From: Variovorax gracilis
Lineage (GTDB): Bacteria; Pseudomonadota; Gammaproteobacteria; Burkholderiales; Burkholderiaceae_C
Reading direction: 5' to 3'
DNA: 64,000 bases
NCBI RefSeq assembly: GCF_030317115.1
Contig: NZ_JASZYF010000008.1
Location: forward strand, 62,001 to 126,000
Below are positions 9,301 through 16,901 of the stretch, one piece after another. Each line of letters opens with the position of its first letter. The stretch's first letter is position 1. Position numbers and translations under genes: made by a program. Under the pieces are notes generated by a model. The model did not search any database, was not told the origin of the DNA, and worked only from the letters and a program-made list of their open reading frames with translations.

Positions 9301-9494
9301 ATCACCGACAGCACGCTGTCTTCCAGTGTCTGGGCCGAGGCGCCGGGGTAGGCCGTGCTGATGACGATTGCCGGCGGAGCCACCGGCGGGTACTGCGAAA
9401 TCGGAAGCTGCGTGATCGCCACGCTGCCCATCACGATGATGAACAGCGCGATCACCCACGCAAAGATCGGTCGGTCGATAAAGAACTTGGCCAT
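6333..9494 (-). CDS. RND multidrug efflux permease, HAE1 (AcrB/MexB) family
   Basis: The product is 1053 residues, the usual AcrB length. It starts MAKFFIDRPIFAWVIALFI, the standard first membrane helix, and continues with the QYPPVAPP and GASAQTLEDSV porter-domain motifs. The membrane helix carrying the proton-relay aspartates is visible as GIVVDDAIVVVENVERIM near residue 405. Two large periplasmic loops and twelve membrane helices are expected. The protein uses the proton gradient to export drugs or hydrophobic compounds from the periplasm or inner membrane. It sits second in an adaptor-permease-channel operon, 13 bases after the adaptor. The long open frame on the opposite strand is a shadow of its codon use. 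Confidence 0.96.
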   Translation of the reverse strand: MAKFFIDRPIFAWVIALFIIVMGSVAITQLPISQYPPVAPPAIVISTAYPGASAQTLEDSVLSVIEREMNGSPGLIYMESVAQADGTGTITISFQTGTDPDLAQVDVQNRLSRATPRLPAAVTQQGVRVDKSRNNFLLFTILSSDNPAYDPIALGDYASRNVVPELQRVAGIGQAQLFGTERSMRIWIEPAKLQGFNLSPADVNAAIRAQNAQVSSGIIGDLPNVPGQAIAATVVVNGQLTTAEQFGNIVLRANTDGSAVRLRDVARIELGGQAYSTSARLNGEPAVGIGVQLAPSGNALASAKAIRAKMDELSRFFPEGVKWTIPYDSSRFVSISITEVVKTLFEAVALVFLVMFLFLQNWRYTIIPTIVVPIALLGTFATLLALGFSINVLTMFGMVLVIGIVVDDAIVVVENVERIMSEEGLSPLEATRKAMRQISGAIIGVTVVLISVFVPLAFFAGSTGNIYRQFSAVMVASIGFSAFMALSLTPALCATLLKPVEAGHHHEKKGFFGWFNRGFSRTAKGYESIVARILKRAARYLVIYAAIIGAVVVVYRQLPTSFLPQEDQGNIIINVQLPPGATQERMLSVIKDVEAYILKQPEVQSMVGVLGFSFSGQGQNAGLAFVTLKDWDKRHEHSQSADALAGRAFGALSSVRDAFIYPLSPPPIPELGNASGFTFRLQDRAGAGHEALVNARNQLLGMASKSPLLTQVRPDGLEDAPQLQIDIDRDKANALGVTFDAINTTLSTALGSTYVNDFPNRGRLQRVVVQADAPARMQPEDLLKLNASNSKGLPVPLSAFATTRWVTGAQQTVRYNGYPAIRISGSAAPGYSSGAAMAEMEKLAAQLPPGFGYEWTGQSREEKLAGSQAIILYGFAILAVFLCLAALYESWTIPLAVILVVPLGVLGVLLATMFRSLANDVYFQVGLITIIGLSAKNAILIIEFAKDLQAQGKGVIESALAAAHLRFRPIVMTSLAFGLGVLPLVLATGAGSASQRAIGTGVLGGMLTGTALAVIFVPVFFVVVRSLFKGSERQHEADKRHAQAAGIEESHEN

Positions 9495-9507
9495 GCGGGC
9501 GCGCTCC

Positions 9508-10755
9508 TTACTGCTTCGCGGCGGGAGCCGGAGCGGCTGCCGCGGCAGCAGGAGCGGCCGGTGCAGAAGGTTTCCACGGCACTGCCTTCACGGGCGTGCC
9601 GGGCGGCATCATCTGGAGCTTCTGGAAGCCGTCGACCATCACCTGTTCGCCGGCCTTCAGGCCTTCGAGCACCACCCACTGGTTGTTCTGCGCGGCGCTG
9701 ATCTTCACGTTGCGCTTGGTGAGCTTGCCGTCGGCCTCGACCACGGTCAGCGTGTCACCCTGCTGCGTGCGCGTGACCGCCTGCTGCGGGACCGTGATGG
9801 CGTTGGCGGCCTGCGCCTGTTCCACCCGCACGCGCACATACAGGCCGGGCAGCAGCTCGCCCTTGGGATTCGGCACTTCGGCGCGCAGCGTGACCTGGCC
9901 CGTGGTCGCGTCGACCGTCAGGTCGGAGAACAGCAGCCGGCCGGGCAGGGCGTATTCGGTGCCGTCTTCGAGCACGACGCGCACGCTCGCGGCATTCGGG
10001 CCGCTGGCGCGCTTGAACTGGCCGGCTTCCATCGCGCGGCGCAGGCGCAGCACGTCGGTGGCCGACTGCGTGAAGTTCACGTACATCGGATCGATCTGCT
10101 GGATCACGGCCAGCTCCGTCGCGTCGCCCTGGCCCACCAGCGCGCCTTCCGTCACCAGCGCGCGGCCGATGCGGCCGGAGATCGGCGCGGTCACGGCGGC
10201 GTAGCCCATGTTGATCTTGGCGGTCGTCAGCGCCGCGCGGCTCACGCCCACGTCGGCCTCGGCCGTCTTCTGCGCGGCGACCGCGTTGTCGTATTCCTGC
10301 TTGCTGACCGCGTTGGCGGCGACCAGCGGCTTGTAGCGCTCGGCCAGCGCCTTGGCCTGCGCCGCATTGGCTTCGGCGCGCGCCAGGCTGGCCTCCGCGC
10401 TGCGCTGGGCAGCCGCGTAGGGGGCCGGATCGATGCGGAACAGCGGCTGGCCCGCCTTCACGTCGCTGCCTTCCTTGAAGAGCCGCTCCAGCAGGATGCC
10501 GGCCGCACGGGCACGCACCTGCGAAACGCGCGAGGCTTCGAGCCGGCCCGGCAGTTCGGTGATCAGCCCGACATTGGTCGGCGTGGCGACCACCACGCCC
10601 ACTTCGGGCGGCGGCGGCGCGGCACCACCGGCTCCGGCCGCGGGGGCAGCGCCCTTGCCGCAGGCCGTCAGTGCCAGGAGCACGGCGGTGGCGGCGGCAG
10701 CAGCCGCAAGACGCGGGGAGAACAATGAATGGCGCGAGACATGCAGGACGGGCAT
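9508..10755 (-). CDS. RND efflux periplasmic adaptor (AcrA/MexA type)
   Basis: The product is 415 residues. The start at 10755 has a good AAGGA site and gives a lipoprotein signal, LLALTACGKG, with the lipidated Cys at 32. The domains are in membrane-fusion-protein order: EVGVVVATPTNVGLITELPGRLEA, a helical hairpin (LARAEANAAQAKALAERYK), a lipoyl/barrel part (AAVTAPISGRIGRALVTEG) and a C-terminal membrane-proximal domain. The end is an Ala/Pro-rich tail. It bridges the permease and the outer-membrane channel and is the first gene of the operon. The operator 96 bases upstream suggests control by the divergent TetR protein. Confidence 0.95.
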   Translation of the reverse strand: MPVLHVSRHSLFSPRLAAAAAATAVLLALTACGKGAAPAAGAGGAAPPPPEVGVVVATPTNVGLITELPGRLEASRVSQVRARAAGILLERLFKEGSDVKAGQPLFRIDPAPYAAAQRSAEASLARAEANAAQAKALAERYKPLVAANAVSKQEYDNAVAAQKTAEADVGVSRAALTTAKINMGYAAVTAPISGRIGRALVTEGALVGQGDATELAVIQQIDPMYVNFTQSATDVLRLRRAMEAGQFKRASGPNAASVRVVLEDGTEYALPGRLLFSDLTVDATTGQVTLRAEVPNPKGELLPGLYVRVRVEQAQAANAITVPQQAVTRTQQGDTLTVVEADGKLTKRNVKISAAQNNQWVVLEGLKAGEQVMVDGFQKLQMMPPGTPVKAVPWKPSAPAAPAAAAAAPAPAAKQ

Positions 10756-10850
10756 GCGATTCCTTTGAAGCGAGGAAGAGGACGATGCATGGTTCGCGCC
10801 AGTGCCTAAAGCAACACGGCGAACATGACCATCGGGAAAGGGCTGTATCT

Positions 10851-10870
10851 TACATACATTCATGCATGTA
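10851..10870. promoter_or_regulatory. Candidate TetR-repressor operator
   Basis: The block tacataca-ttca-tgcatgta is an interrupted palindrome with 7 of 8 matching positions per arm. It sits between the divergent regulator and efflux genes. A possible -10 for the regulator (TATAGT, 10869-10874) overlaps its right arm, so binding there would block that promoter. The spacing and look resemble TtgR/AcrR-type operators. Binding is inferred, not shown. Confidence 0.6.
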
Positions 10871-10915
10871 TAGTGACACCCGTGCGCAATCGCGCATTCT
10901 AAGAAGGGAGACTAA

Positions 10916-11554
10916 GTGGTTCGTCGTACAAAGGAAGAGGCGCTCGAGACGCGGCATCGGTTGCTCGATGCGGCCGAAGTGCTCTTCCAGGCCCAGGGGG
11001 TATCGCAGACCTCGCTGCAGCAGATCGCGCAGCAGGCTGGAGCCACGCGCGGCGCGATCTACTGGCACTTCAAGGACAAGGCCGACCTTTTCAACGCCAT
11101 GATGGACCGCGTCAAGCTGCCCCTGGAGGCGGCCGCGCAACAGGTGACCGGCGGCCCCGAGGCCGACCCCATCGACGACGTCGAACGCATGATGGCCGAG
11201 GCGCTGAAATTGATGACCAGCGACCCCCAGGTGCGCCGCGTTTTCGACATCGCCACGCACAAGGTCGAATACACGCACGACATGCAATCGGTGCACCAGC
11301 GGCACCTGGACGCCCGCAACGCCTGCGTGATCGATTTCGAGAAAGCCATGCTCGCCGGCGCCCGCCGCGCCCGCATCCGCCTGCCGATCCCGGCCGCGGC
11401 GGCGGCGCTGGGGCTGCACGCGCTGATCAGCGGGTTGATCCAGGACTGGCTGCTCGACCCCGAGGCTTTCGACCTGGTGTCGACCGGGCGCCGGACCTTT
11501 CGGGTGTACCTTTCAGGGCTGGGTTTTGTCAGGCCGTTGGCGGGCGGTGGCTGA
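10916..11554 (+). CDS. TetR-family repressor of the adjacent RND pump (AcrR/TtgR-like)
   Basis: The product is 212 residues. It starts with GTG behind a strong aagaagggag site. The N-terminal helix-turn-helix reads ARGVSQTSLQQIAQ-like, with QAGATRGAIYWHFKDKADLFNAMM around residues 45-65, very typical of AcrR/TtgR/MexZ repressors. The remainder is the helical ligand-binding domain. It is divergent from the efflux operon and should repress it and itself until a pump substrate binds. The last codons overlap the predicted -35 of the downstream tRNA gene, so the two units are tightly packed. Confidence 0.92.
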   Translation: MVRRTKEEALETRHRLLDAAEVLFQAQGVSQTSLQQIAQQAGATRGAIYWHFKDKADLFNAMMDRVKLPLEAAAQQVTGGPEADPIDDVERMMAEALKLMTSDPQVRRVFDIATHKVEYTHDMQSVHQRHLDARNACVIDFEKAMLAGARRARIRLPIPAAAAALGLHALISGLIQDWLLDPEAFDLVSTGRRTFRVYLSGLGFVRPLAGGG

Positions 11555-11565
11555 TAGGCGATAAT
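11537..11565 (+). promoter_or_regulatory. Predicted sigma-70 promoter for tRNA-Arg
   Basis: TTGGCG (11537-11542) and GATAAT (11560-11565) are separated by 17 bases, close to the sigma-70 consensus. The predicted start lies about 27 bases before the tRNA 5' end. The -35 overlaps the end of the TetR gene. Confidence 0.6.
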
Positions 11566-11598
11566 GGAGGGCTCCTGACATCGTCAGGCGACACCCAT

Positions 11599-11673
11599 CT
11601 CGCTGTATTTCAACGGATAGAATTCGGCCCTCCGAAGGCTGAGATCCAGGTTCGATTCCTGGCGGCGGGACCA
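11599..11673 (+). tRNA. tRNA-Arg, anticodon CCG
   Basis: A 75-base cloverleaf with encoded CCA. The anticodon arm cggcc-ctccgaa-ggctg gives anticodon CCG (codon CGG). The T arm is ccagg-ttcgatt-cctgg, and the D loop has the conserved GG with U8 and A14. The acceptor ctcgctg pairs with cggcggg using two U-G wobbles. The D stem has only three pairs, because positions 10 and 25 are both T. It is followed by a clear terminator, so it is a single-gene unit. Confidence 0.87.
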
Positions 11674-11677
11674 ATTC

Positions 11678-11713
11678 AAAGGCTGGAAGCGTCCGCATGC
11701 TTCCAGCCTTTTT
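11678..11713 (+). terminator. Rho-independent terminator after tRNA-Arg
   Basis: A long perfect stem, aaaggctggaagc (11678-11690) and gcttccagccttt, has an 8-base loop and ends in a run of T (to 11713). It begins five bases after the tRNA CCA. Confidence 0.92.
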
Positions 11714-11861
11714 CGTTTCTCCTCCGCACAAGCCCTATCAGATGCATGAGTGCATGCTGTGAACGCGCATGGATTTGGCTAGGCGCTGCCTCCGGGAACG
11801 TCCGCGGCCATGCCTGACGCCTCGGGCCATTTCGCTGCCGAAATTTTTGGCCCTTGCCGTT

Positions 11862-12464
11862 CTAGGAGTGTTCCAAGGCCTTCACCAGTTCCGCCGTCGT
11901 CAAGATCACATGCGCATAGGTTGGCCCATTGATCTCATGCGCCACCTTCATCGCCTCCATCGAGAACGCCGCAGTCGCATCACGCACCAGCGTCACGTGA
12001 TACCCCAGCTCCACCGCGAACTTGCCTGTCGTCTCGATGCACGTATTCGCCAGCAGCCCGATCAGCACCACCTTGGTGACCCCATGCTGCCGCAGTTGGA
12101 TATCCAGATCCGTGTTCGCAAACCCGCTGGAGCCGCGGTGCTCCTTGATCATCACGTCCCCGTCCTGCGGCTGAAAATCCGGATGCCACTCGGCGCCCCA
12201 GCTTCCTTCCGCGAAGAGCTGGATGCGGTGTCCGCCCAGCTGGTAGGGCGTCGGGTGCGCCCACCCGCTGAAGTCCGAGGGCTTCGCGCGGTTGTGCGGC
12301 ACATAGAACACGGGGATGCCCGCCTTCCGGCAAGCCGCGACGACCTGGCGCATGTGCGCGATCGTGTCCGTCTGGTCGATCACTGCCTTGGCGCGGCCTT
12401 GCAGCTTGCCGCCCTCCGACAGAAAGTCGTTGTACGGGTCGACCAGCAGCAAGGCGGTGCTCAT
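11862..12464 (-). CDS. Isochorismatase-family cysteine hydrolase
   Basis: The product is 200 residues. It begins MSTALLLVDPYNDFLSEGG with the catalytic Asp of the family. The nucleophile is in VLIGLLANTCIETTGKFAVELGY near residue 150, and the cis-peptide/Lys segment is in DVMIKEHRGSSGF. Members hydrolyse small amides or vinyl ethers (isochorismate, nicotinamide, N-carbamoyl compounds); the substrate here is unknown. It begins two bases after the stop of the chloroperoxidase-like gene on the same strand, so they are almost certainly one operon. That pairing points to detoxification or secondary catabolism rather than siderophore synthesis. Confidence 0.88.
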   Translation of the reverse strand: MSTALLLVDPYNDFLSEGGKLQGRAKAVIDQTDTIAHMRQVVAACRKAGIPVFYVPHNRAKPSDFSGWAHPTPYQLGGHRIQLFAEGSWGAEWHPDFQPQDGDVMIKEHRGSSGFANTDLDIQLRQHGVTKVVLIGLLANTCIETTGKFAVELGYHVTLVRDATAAFSMEAMKVAHEINGPTYAHVILTTAELVKALEHS

Positions 12465-12466
12465 GG

Positions 12467-13288
12467 TCAGCCCTTGATGAACGCGAGCAAGTCCGCGTTG
12501 ACCACGTCCGGATGCGTCGCACACAACCCATGCGGCAGCCCCGCATACACCTTCAACTCCGCCCCCTTCACCAGCTTCGACGACAGCAGCGCCGAATCCG
12601 CAATCGGCACGATCTGGTCATCGTCCCCGTGCATCACGAAGGTCGGCACGTCGATCTTCTTCAGGTCTTCGGTGAAGTCCGTTTCCGAGAACGCCCTGAC
12701 GCAGTCGTAGTGCGCCTTGATGCCGCCCATCATCCCCTGCAGCCACCAGTGCTGGCGGATGCCTTCGGAGATCTTGGCGCCGGGGCGGTTGTAGCCGTAG
12801 AAGGGCAGGGTGATGTCGCGGTAGAACTCGGCGCGGTTGCCGGCGACGCCGGCGCGGATGCCGTCGAACACGTCGATCGGCAGGCCGCCCGGGTTGGCTT
12901 CCGACTTGACCATGATGGGCGGCACCGCGCCGATCAGCACGGCCTTGGCGACGCGCTTCGTGCCGTGGCGCCCCAGGTAGCGCGCGACTTCGCCGCCGCC
13001 GGTGGAGTGGCCGACGTGGATGGCGTCCTTCAGGTCCAGCGCGGCGGTGAGGGCGGCGAGGTCGTCGGCGTAGGTGTCCATCTCGTTGCCGGTCCACGTC
13101 TGGGTCGAGCGGCCGTGGCCGCGGCGGTCGTGCGCGATCACGCGGTAGCCCTGCGCCAGGAAGAACAGCATCTGGTTGTCCCAGTCGTCCGCCGACAGGG
13201 GCCAGCCGTGCGAGAAGACGATGGGTTGGCCTTGGCCCCAGTCCTTGTAGTAGATCTCGGTGCCGTCTTTGGTGGTGATGGTGGGCAT
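12467..13288 (-). CDS. Non-heme chloroperoxidase-like alpha/beta hydrolase
   Basis: The product is 273 residues, the usual length. [32 protein letters not shown] is the characteristic opening of cofactor-free bacterial chloroperoxidases and related esterases. The nucleophile elbow is GHSTGGGE near residue 97, the acid is in [10 protein letters not shown] and the histidine is in [12 protein letters not shown]. These enzymes are mainly esterases or perhydrolases; halogenation in vitro proceeds through a peracid. The gene is upstream in a two-gene operon with the isochorismatase-type hydrolase. It is divergent from psuG with a 152-base gap that must carry both promoters. Confidence 0.9.
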   Translation of the reverse strand: MPTITTKDGTEIYYKDWGQGQPIVFSHGWPLSADDWDNQMLFFLAQGYRVIAHDRRGHGRSTQTWTGNEMDTYADDLAALTAALDLKDAIHVGHSTGGGEVARYLGRHGTKRVAKAVLIGAVPPIMVKSEANPGGLPIDVFDGIRAGVAGNRAEFYRDITLPFYGYNRPGAKISEGIRQHWWLQGMMGGIKAHYDCVRAFSETDFTEDLKKIDVPTFVMHGDDDQIVPIADSALLSSKLVKGAELKVYAGLPHGLCATHPDVVNADLLAFIKG

Positions 13289-13440
13289 GGTCAAGCTTCC
13301 TTTTGGGAGTGGAGGGAGGGAGGATGGCGGTGCCGGCAGTATGCTCGGATACCCCGCCGGCGACGACCTCCCAAGGGGCACTTCGACCCTCTCCGGATTG
13401 CGAATCGGCGCATTGGCCTTTGGAGATAGAAAACACCCCC

Positions 13441-14376
13441 ATGGCTTCCGACCTTGCTCGCTCCTGGCTGACTTTCAGCGCGCCCGTGGCTGCGGCGCAG
13501 GCGGCCGGGCGCCCGGTCGTGGCGCTCGAATCGACCATCATTGCCCACGGCATGCCCTACCCGGAAAACGTTCGCACGGCGCGCGAAGTCGAGGCGCTGA
13601 TCCGCGGCCTGGGCGCCGAGCCCGCGACGATCGCGGTGATGGACGGGCGCATCCGCATCGGACTGTCCGACGACGAGCTGGAGCTGCTCGGCCGCTCGAA
13701 AGAGGCGCAGAAGGTCAGCCGCCGCGACCTGCCGGCCGTGCTGGCCGGCGGCGGGCTCGGCGCGACGACGGTGGCCGGCACGATGATCTGCGCGGCGCTC
13801 GCCGGCATCGAGGTGTTCGTGACCGGCGGCATCGGCGGCGTGCACCGTGGCGCGCCGGAGAGCTTCGACATCTCGGCCGACCTGCAGGAACTGGCGAAGA
13901 CGTCGGTGGCCGTGGTGTGCGCGGGCGCCAAGTCCATCCTCGACATCGGGCTGACGCTCGAATACCTGGAGACGCACGGCGTGCCGGTGCTCAGTTGCGA
14001 GCAGGACAATTTCGCGGCCTTCTACACGCGCGACAGCGGTTTCAGGGCGGACTACCGGCTCGACGACGCGGCGGCGCAGGCCCGCTTCATCCGCACCAAG
14101 TGGGATCTGGGCCTGGCAGGCGGCGTGGTGCTGAGCACGCCGGTCCCCGAGTCAGCCGCGATGCCGCGCGAGGAGATCGACGCGCTGACGCGGCAGGCGC
14201 TGGACGAGGCCAAGGCGCAGGGCATCGCCGGCAAGGCGGTGACACCTTTCCTGCTGGCGCGCATCAAGGCGCTGACGGGCGGGCGCAGCCTCGCGACCAA
14301 CATCGCGCTGGTCAGGCACAACGCCGAGGTGGGTGCCAGGCTGGCGCTGGCATTGGCGGCCGGGTCGCGTCGCTAA
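13441..14376 (+). CDS. psuG: Pseudouridine-5'-phosphate glycosidase
   Basis: The product is 311 residues. It carries the PsuG signatures [17 protein letters not shown] near residue 25, [40 protein letters not shown] and the C-terminal [12 protein letters not shown]. The enzyme splits pseudouridine 5'-phosphate into uracil and ribose 5-phosphate. Its usual partner, the pseudouridine kinase PsuK, is not next to it. The start at 13441 matches the family N terminus; a longer upstream frame was rejected. The small zinc-ribbon gene follows by 42 bases on the same strand but has no evident functional link. Confidence 0.93.
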   Translation: MASDLARSWLTFSAPVAAAQAAGRPVVALESTIIAHGMPYPENVRTAREVEALIRGLGAEPATIAVMDGRIRIGLSDDELELLGRSKEAQKVSRRDLPAVLAGGGLGATTVAGTMICAALAGIEVFVTGGIGGVHRGAPESFDISADLQELAKTSVAVVCAGAKSILDIGLTLEYLETHGVPVLSCEQDNFAAFYTRDSGFRADYRLDDAAAQARFIRTKWDLGLAGGVVLSTPVPESAAMPREEIDALTRQALDEAKAQGIAGKAVTPFLLARIKALTGGRSLATNIALVRHNAEVGARLALALAAGSRR

Positions 14377-14418
14377 CATGCCCGGTTCAGTGATCAATCC
14401 AAGGGAAGCAGAGGCCGC

Positions 14419-14688
14419 ATGACGAACGAGAGCAACCAAAGAGCCGCCGAGTTGAAGAAGATGACGCTCTGCGCCTCCTGCGCCGGCATCCAGCGGAACT
14501 GGCGCCGCGCGCCAGGACACGCCGAGCTGGTCCAGCAGTCCAGCCGCAAGGCGGTGCGCAGCGACGACGATGGCGGCAGCCACACGGTCACCCTCACCAG
14601 CTACCGCTGCGACGCCTGCGGCACGCGCTGGGAGTACGAGAACGACAAGACCAACCAGCAGGCGGGCTGGTCGGTGGTCGGGCAGTAG
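14419..14688 (+). CDS. Small zinc-ribbon-like hypothetical protein
   Basis: The product is 89 residues with two Cys pairs, CASC near residue 18 and CDAC near residue 65. The CDACGTRWEYEND segment looks like the second knuckle of a zinc ribbon. Between them lies a hydrophilic stretch of about 45 residues with SDDDGGSHTVTLTSYR. There is no signal peptide. I do not recognise the family; it could be a small regulator or an accessory subunit. It is preceded by a reasonable ccaaggga site, supporting the ATG at 14419. The GST-like gene follows after 37 bases. Confidence 0.7.
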   Translation: MTNESNQRAAELKKMTLCASCAGIQRNWRRAPGHAELVQQSSRKAVRSDDDGGSHTVTLTSYRCDACGTRWEYENDKTNQQAGWSVVGQ

Positions 14689-14725
14689 GGCCGGCTTCCA
14701 CGGCGGCTTGTTGCGCGGAGGGTTT

Positions 14726-15454
14726 GTGACTTACCAACTGCACTACTGGCCCTCGATCCAGGGCCGCGGCGAATTCGTGCGTCTGGCGCTGGAGGCTGCC
14801 GGCGCGGCTTATGTCGATGTGGCGCGCGAGCCGCCCGCCAAAGGCGGTGGCGAAGCGGCGCTGGGTCGACGCCTCGGCGATCCGGGCAACCCGCGTCCCT
14901 CGTTCGCGCCGCCTTTTCTGGTCGATGGCGACATCGTCGTCGGGCAGACCGCGGCGATCCTGCTCTATCTGGGGCCGCGCCTCGGGCTCGCAGGTCTCGG
15001 CGAGGCCGACGGGATCTGGGCTCACCAGTTGCAGCTCACCATCGCGGACGTGGTGGCCGAAGCGCACGACACGCACCATCCGCTGTCGACGGGCCTCTAT
15101 TACGAAGACCAGCGCGAAGCGGCGCTGGAGCGCGCCAAGGCGTTTCGCGAAGAGCGCATCCCCAAGTTCCTCGACTGGTTCGAGCTGATCCTGCAACGCA
15201 ATCCCGCCGGTGATCTCCATTTGGTCAGCGATGTGCTGACCTATGCCGACCTGTCGCTCTTCCAACTCGTGGCGGGCTTGCGCTACGCGTTCCCGAAGGC
15301 GACGGCAAGGGCGCTCGCGCGAACCCCGGCCGTCGCCAAGCTCGCGACGAACGTAAGCCGCCGCCAGCGGGTGCACGACTATCTGCAGAGCCCGCGCCGC
15401 ATCCCCTTCAACGAGGACGGCATCTTCCGGGCGTATCCCGAACTCGACGGCTGA
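14726..15454 (+). CDS. Glutathione S-transferase family protein
   Basis: The product is 242 residues. It starts with GTG seven bases after a GGAGGG site and gives MTYQLHYWPSIQGRGEFVRLALEAAG. That is the thioredoxin-like domain opening of sigma/alpha-like GSTs, with the YWPSIQGRGE catalytic region. GQTAAILLYLG near residue 75 is the Q(T/S)AAI glutathione gamma-glutamyl site. The C-terminal half is all-helical and ends NEDGIFRAYPELDG. It likely conjugates or binds glutathione with hydrophobic electrophiles; the substrate is unknown. It is convergent with rsmI, with 19 bases between the stops. Longer upstream frames lack an initiation site. Confidence 0.85.
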   Translation: MTYQLHYWPSIQGRGEFVRLALEAAGAAYVDVAREPPAKGGGEAALGRRLGDPGNPRPSFAPPFLVDGDIVVGQTAAILLYLGPRLGLAGLGEADGIWAHQLQLTIADVVAEAHDTHHPLSTGLYYEDQREAALERAKAFREERIPKFLDWFELILQRNPAGDLHLVSDVLTYADLSLFQLVAGLRYAFPKATARALARTPAVAKLATNVSRRQRVHDYLQSPRRIPFNEDGIFRAYPELDG

Positions 15455-15473
15455 TCGCCAATGCGCGAGGCGC

Positions 15474-16409
15474 CTAGTCGTTGGGCTCTTCGCGCATGCG
15501 CAGGGCCGCGTCGTAGAGCGCATTGCGCGGGGCGCCGCTGATCTCGGCCGCCACGCGCACGGCGCTCTTGAGCGGCAGTTCGTCCAGCAGCAGGCGCAAT
15601 ACGCGCTCGCCTTCGACGCCGTCGTCGGCCGCCGTGGGCTTGGGATGCAGCACCAGCGCGAACTCGCCGCGCGTGCGGTCGCGGCTTGCCCGGAACCAGT
15701 CGGGCAAGGCGGCGGCGGTGACGGTGGCGATCTCCTCGAACTGCTTGGTGAGTTCGCGGCCCACGGTGATCTGTCGCTCCCCCAAGGTCGCCAAGGCACG
15801 CGCCAGCGCTTCGATACGGTGAGGCGCTTCGAGCAGCACCACGCTGCGAGGCTCGTCGGCCAGTTCGAGCACAGCGGCGTCACGCTCGCCCGACTTGCTG
15901 GGCAAAAAGCCCGCGAAGACGAATGCGCTGCCGGCGTCCCCCGATGAAACCAGCCCCGCTGCGCCGACCAGCGTCGTCACGCTGCTGGCACCGGGCAGCG
16001 GCAGCACGCGGTAGCCGGCCTCGCGCACCGCGGCAACCAGCCGCGCACCGGGGTCGCTCACGCCGGGGGTGCCGGCGTCGCTCACGTAGGCAATGCGTTC
16101 ACCGTTCGCGAGCTTCGCGATCACGGACTGAGCGGCCTCGGCCTCGTTGTGCTGGTGCAGCGCCAGAAGCTGGGCGGAGGCCCGCTCGATGCCATAGGCG
16201 CGCAGCAGGCTTTGCGTATGGCGGGTGTCCTCGCAGGCCACGGCATCGACGGTCTGCAGGACATGCAGCGCGCGCAGCGTGATGTCCGCGAGATTGCCGA
16301 TCGGCGTTGCGACGACGTAGAGCGTCGCCTGCGGATAATGCTGCGCGCCCGCGGCATCGCGTGCCGCCTGCAGGGCGGCGCCGAACGAAGCGGGTGCGAG
16401 TGAGGTCAA
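15474..16409 (-). CDS. rsmI: 16S rRNA (cytidine1402-2'-O)-methyltransferase
   Basis: The product is 311 residues if started at the TTG at 16409, which has a GGAG site eight bases upstream. The core opens ATLYVVATPIGNLADITLRAL and continues ACEDTRHTQSLLRAYGI, SDAGTPGVSDPGARLV and PLPGASSVTTLVGAAGL. These are the RsmI (tetrapyrrole-methylase-like) signatures. The enzyme 2'-O-methylates C1402 of 16S rRNA. It is divergent from yraN, 40 bases apart, the usual arrangement in betaproteobacteria. No in-frame ATG precedes the conserved core, so a TTG or GTG start is needed. Confidence 0.93.
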   Translation of the reverse strand: MTSLAPASFGAALQAARDAAGAQHYPQATLYVVATPIGNLADITLRALHVLQTVDAVACEDTRHTQSLLRAYGIERASAQLLALHQHNEAEAAQSVIAKLANGERIAYVSDAGTPGVSDPGARLVAAVREAGYRVLPLPGASSVTTLVGAAGLVSSGDAGSAFVFAGFLPSKSGERDAAVLELADEPRSVVLLEAPHRIEALARALATLGERQITVGRELTKQFEEIATVTAAALPDWFRASRDRTRGEFALVLHPKPTAADDGVEGERVLRLLLDELPLKSAVRVAAEISGAPRNALYDAALRMREEPND

Positions 16410-16449
16410 TGGGTTTCTCCAGAACAAGACGACAGGGAGGTCGCCGCAG

Positions 16450-16806
16450 GTGACGACAAAGCAGCGAGGCGACGCGGCGGAAGATGCCGCGCTCGACCAC
16501 TTGCAGGCGGCCGGCCTGAGCCTGGTCGCGCGCAATTATCGAACCCCCGGCCGCGGTGGCGGCGAGATCGACCTGATCATGCGCGATCCGGGCGACGGCA
16601 CGCTGGTGTTCGTCGAGGTGCGGCAGCGTGCGAGCGGCACGCATGGCGGCGCCGGGGGCAGCATCACCGGCGTGAAGCAGCGCCGCATCGTCTTCGCGGC
16701 GCGGCACTACATCAGCCGGCTCCGCGTGCTGCCGCCATGCCGTTTCGACGTGGTGCTGATCGAGGAGCGCATCGAGTGGATCCAGGGCGCGTTCGATGCG
16801 GGTTGA
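16450..16806 (+). CDS. yraN: YraN family (UPF0102) endonuclease-like protein
   Basis: The product is 118 residues, the family length. It starts with GTG after a cagggagg site. The core has GDAAEDAALDHLQAAGLSLVARNYR, then GGGEIDLIMRD and LVFVEVRQRA, giving the restriction-endonuclease-like D/E-x-K-type centre (GEIDL and VEVR; the usual Lys is Arg in many members). A nuclease role is inferred for the family but not established. It is part of the conserved rsmI-yraN-diaA-dolP neighbourhood. Confidence 0.9.
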   Translation: MTTKQRGDAAEDAALDHLQAAGLSLVARNYRTPGRGGGEIDLIMRDPGDGTLVFVEVRQRASGTHGGAGGSITGVKQRRIVFAARHYISRLRVLPPCRFDVVLIEERIEWIQGAFDAG

Positions 16807-16901
16807 GGCGTTCGCGGAACCCATCGGCCGAACCCGGCTCTACGTCGCTACACGTTTTGTTTCACCGAGCGCGTCTCATCGCGCAGTTATCATCCCGCCC
16901 C

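Noticed and set aside
6273..9701. A long + strand open frame of over 1100 codons opposite the efflux permease
   Set aside because: It is exactly antisense to a clear RND permease with all family motifs, is Arg/His-rich without structure, and follows from G+C-rich third codon positions.
11599..11861. tRNA gene as possible integration site of an island
   Set aside because: No integrase, direct repeat of the tRNA 3' end or change in gene style follows it.
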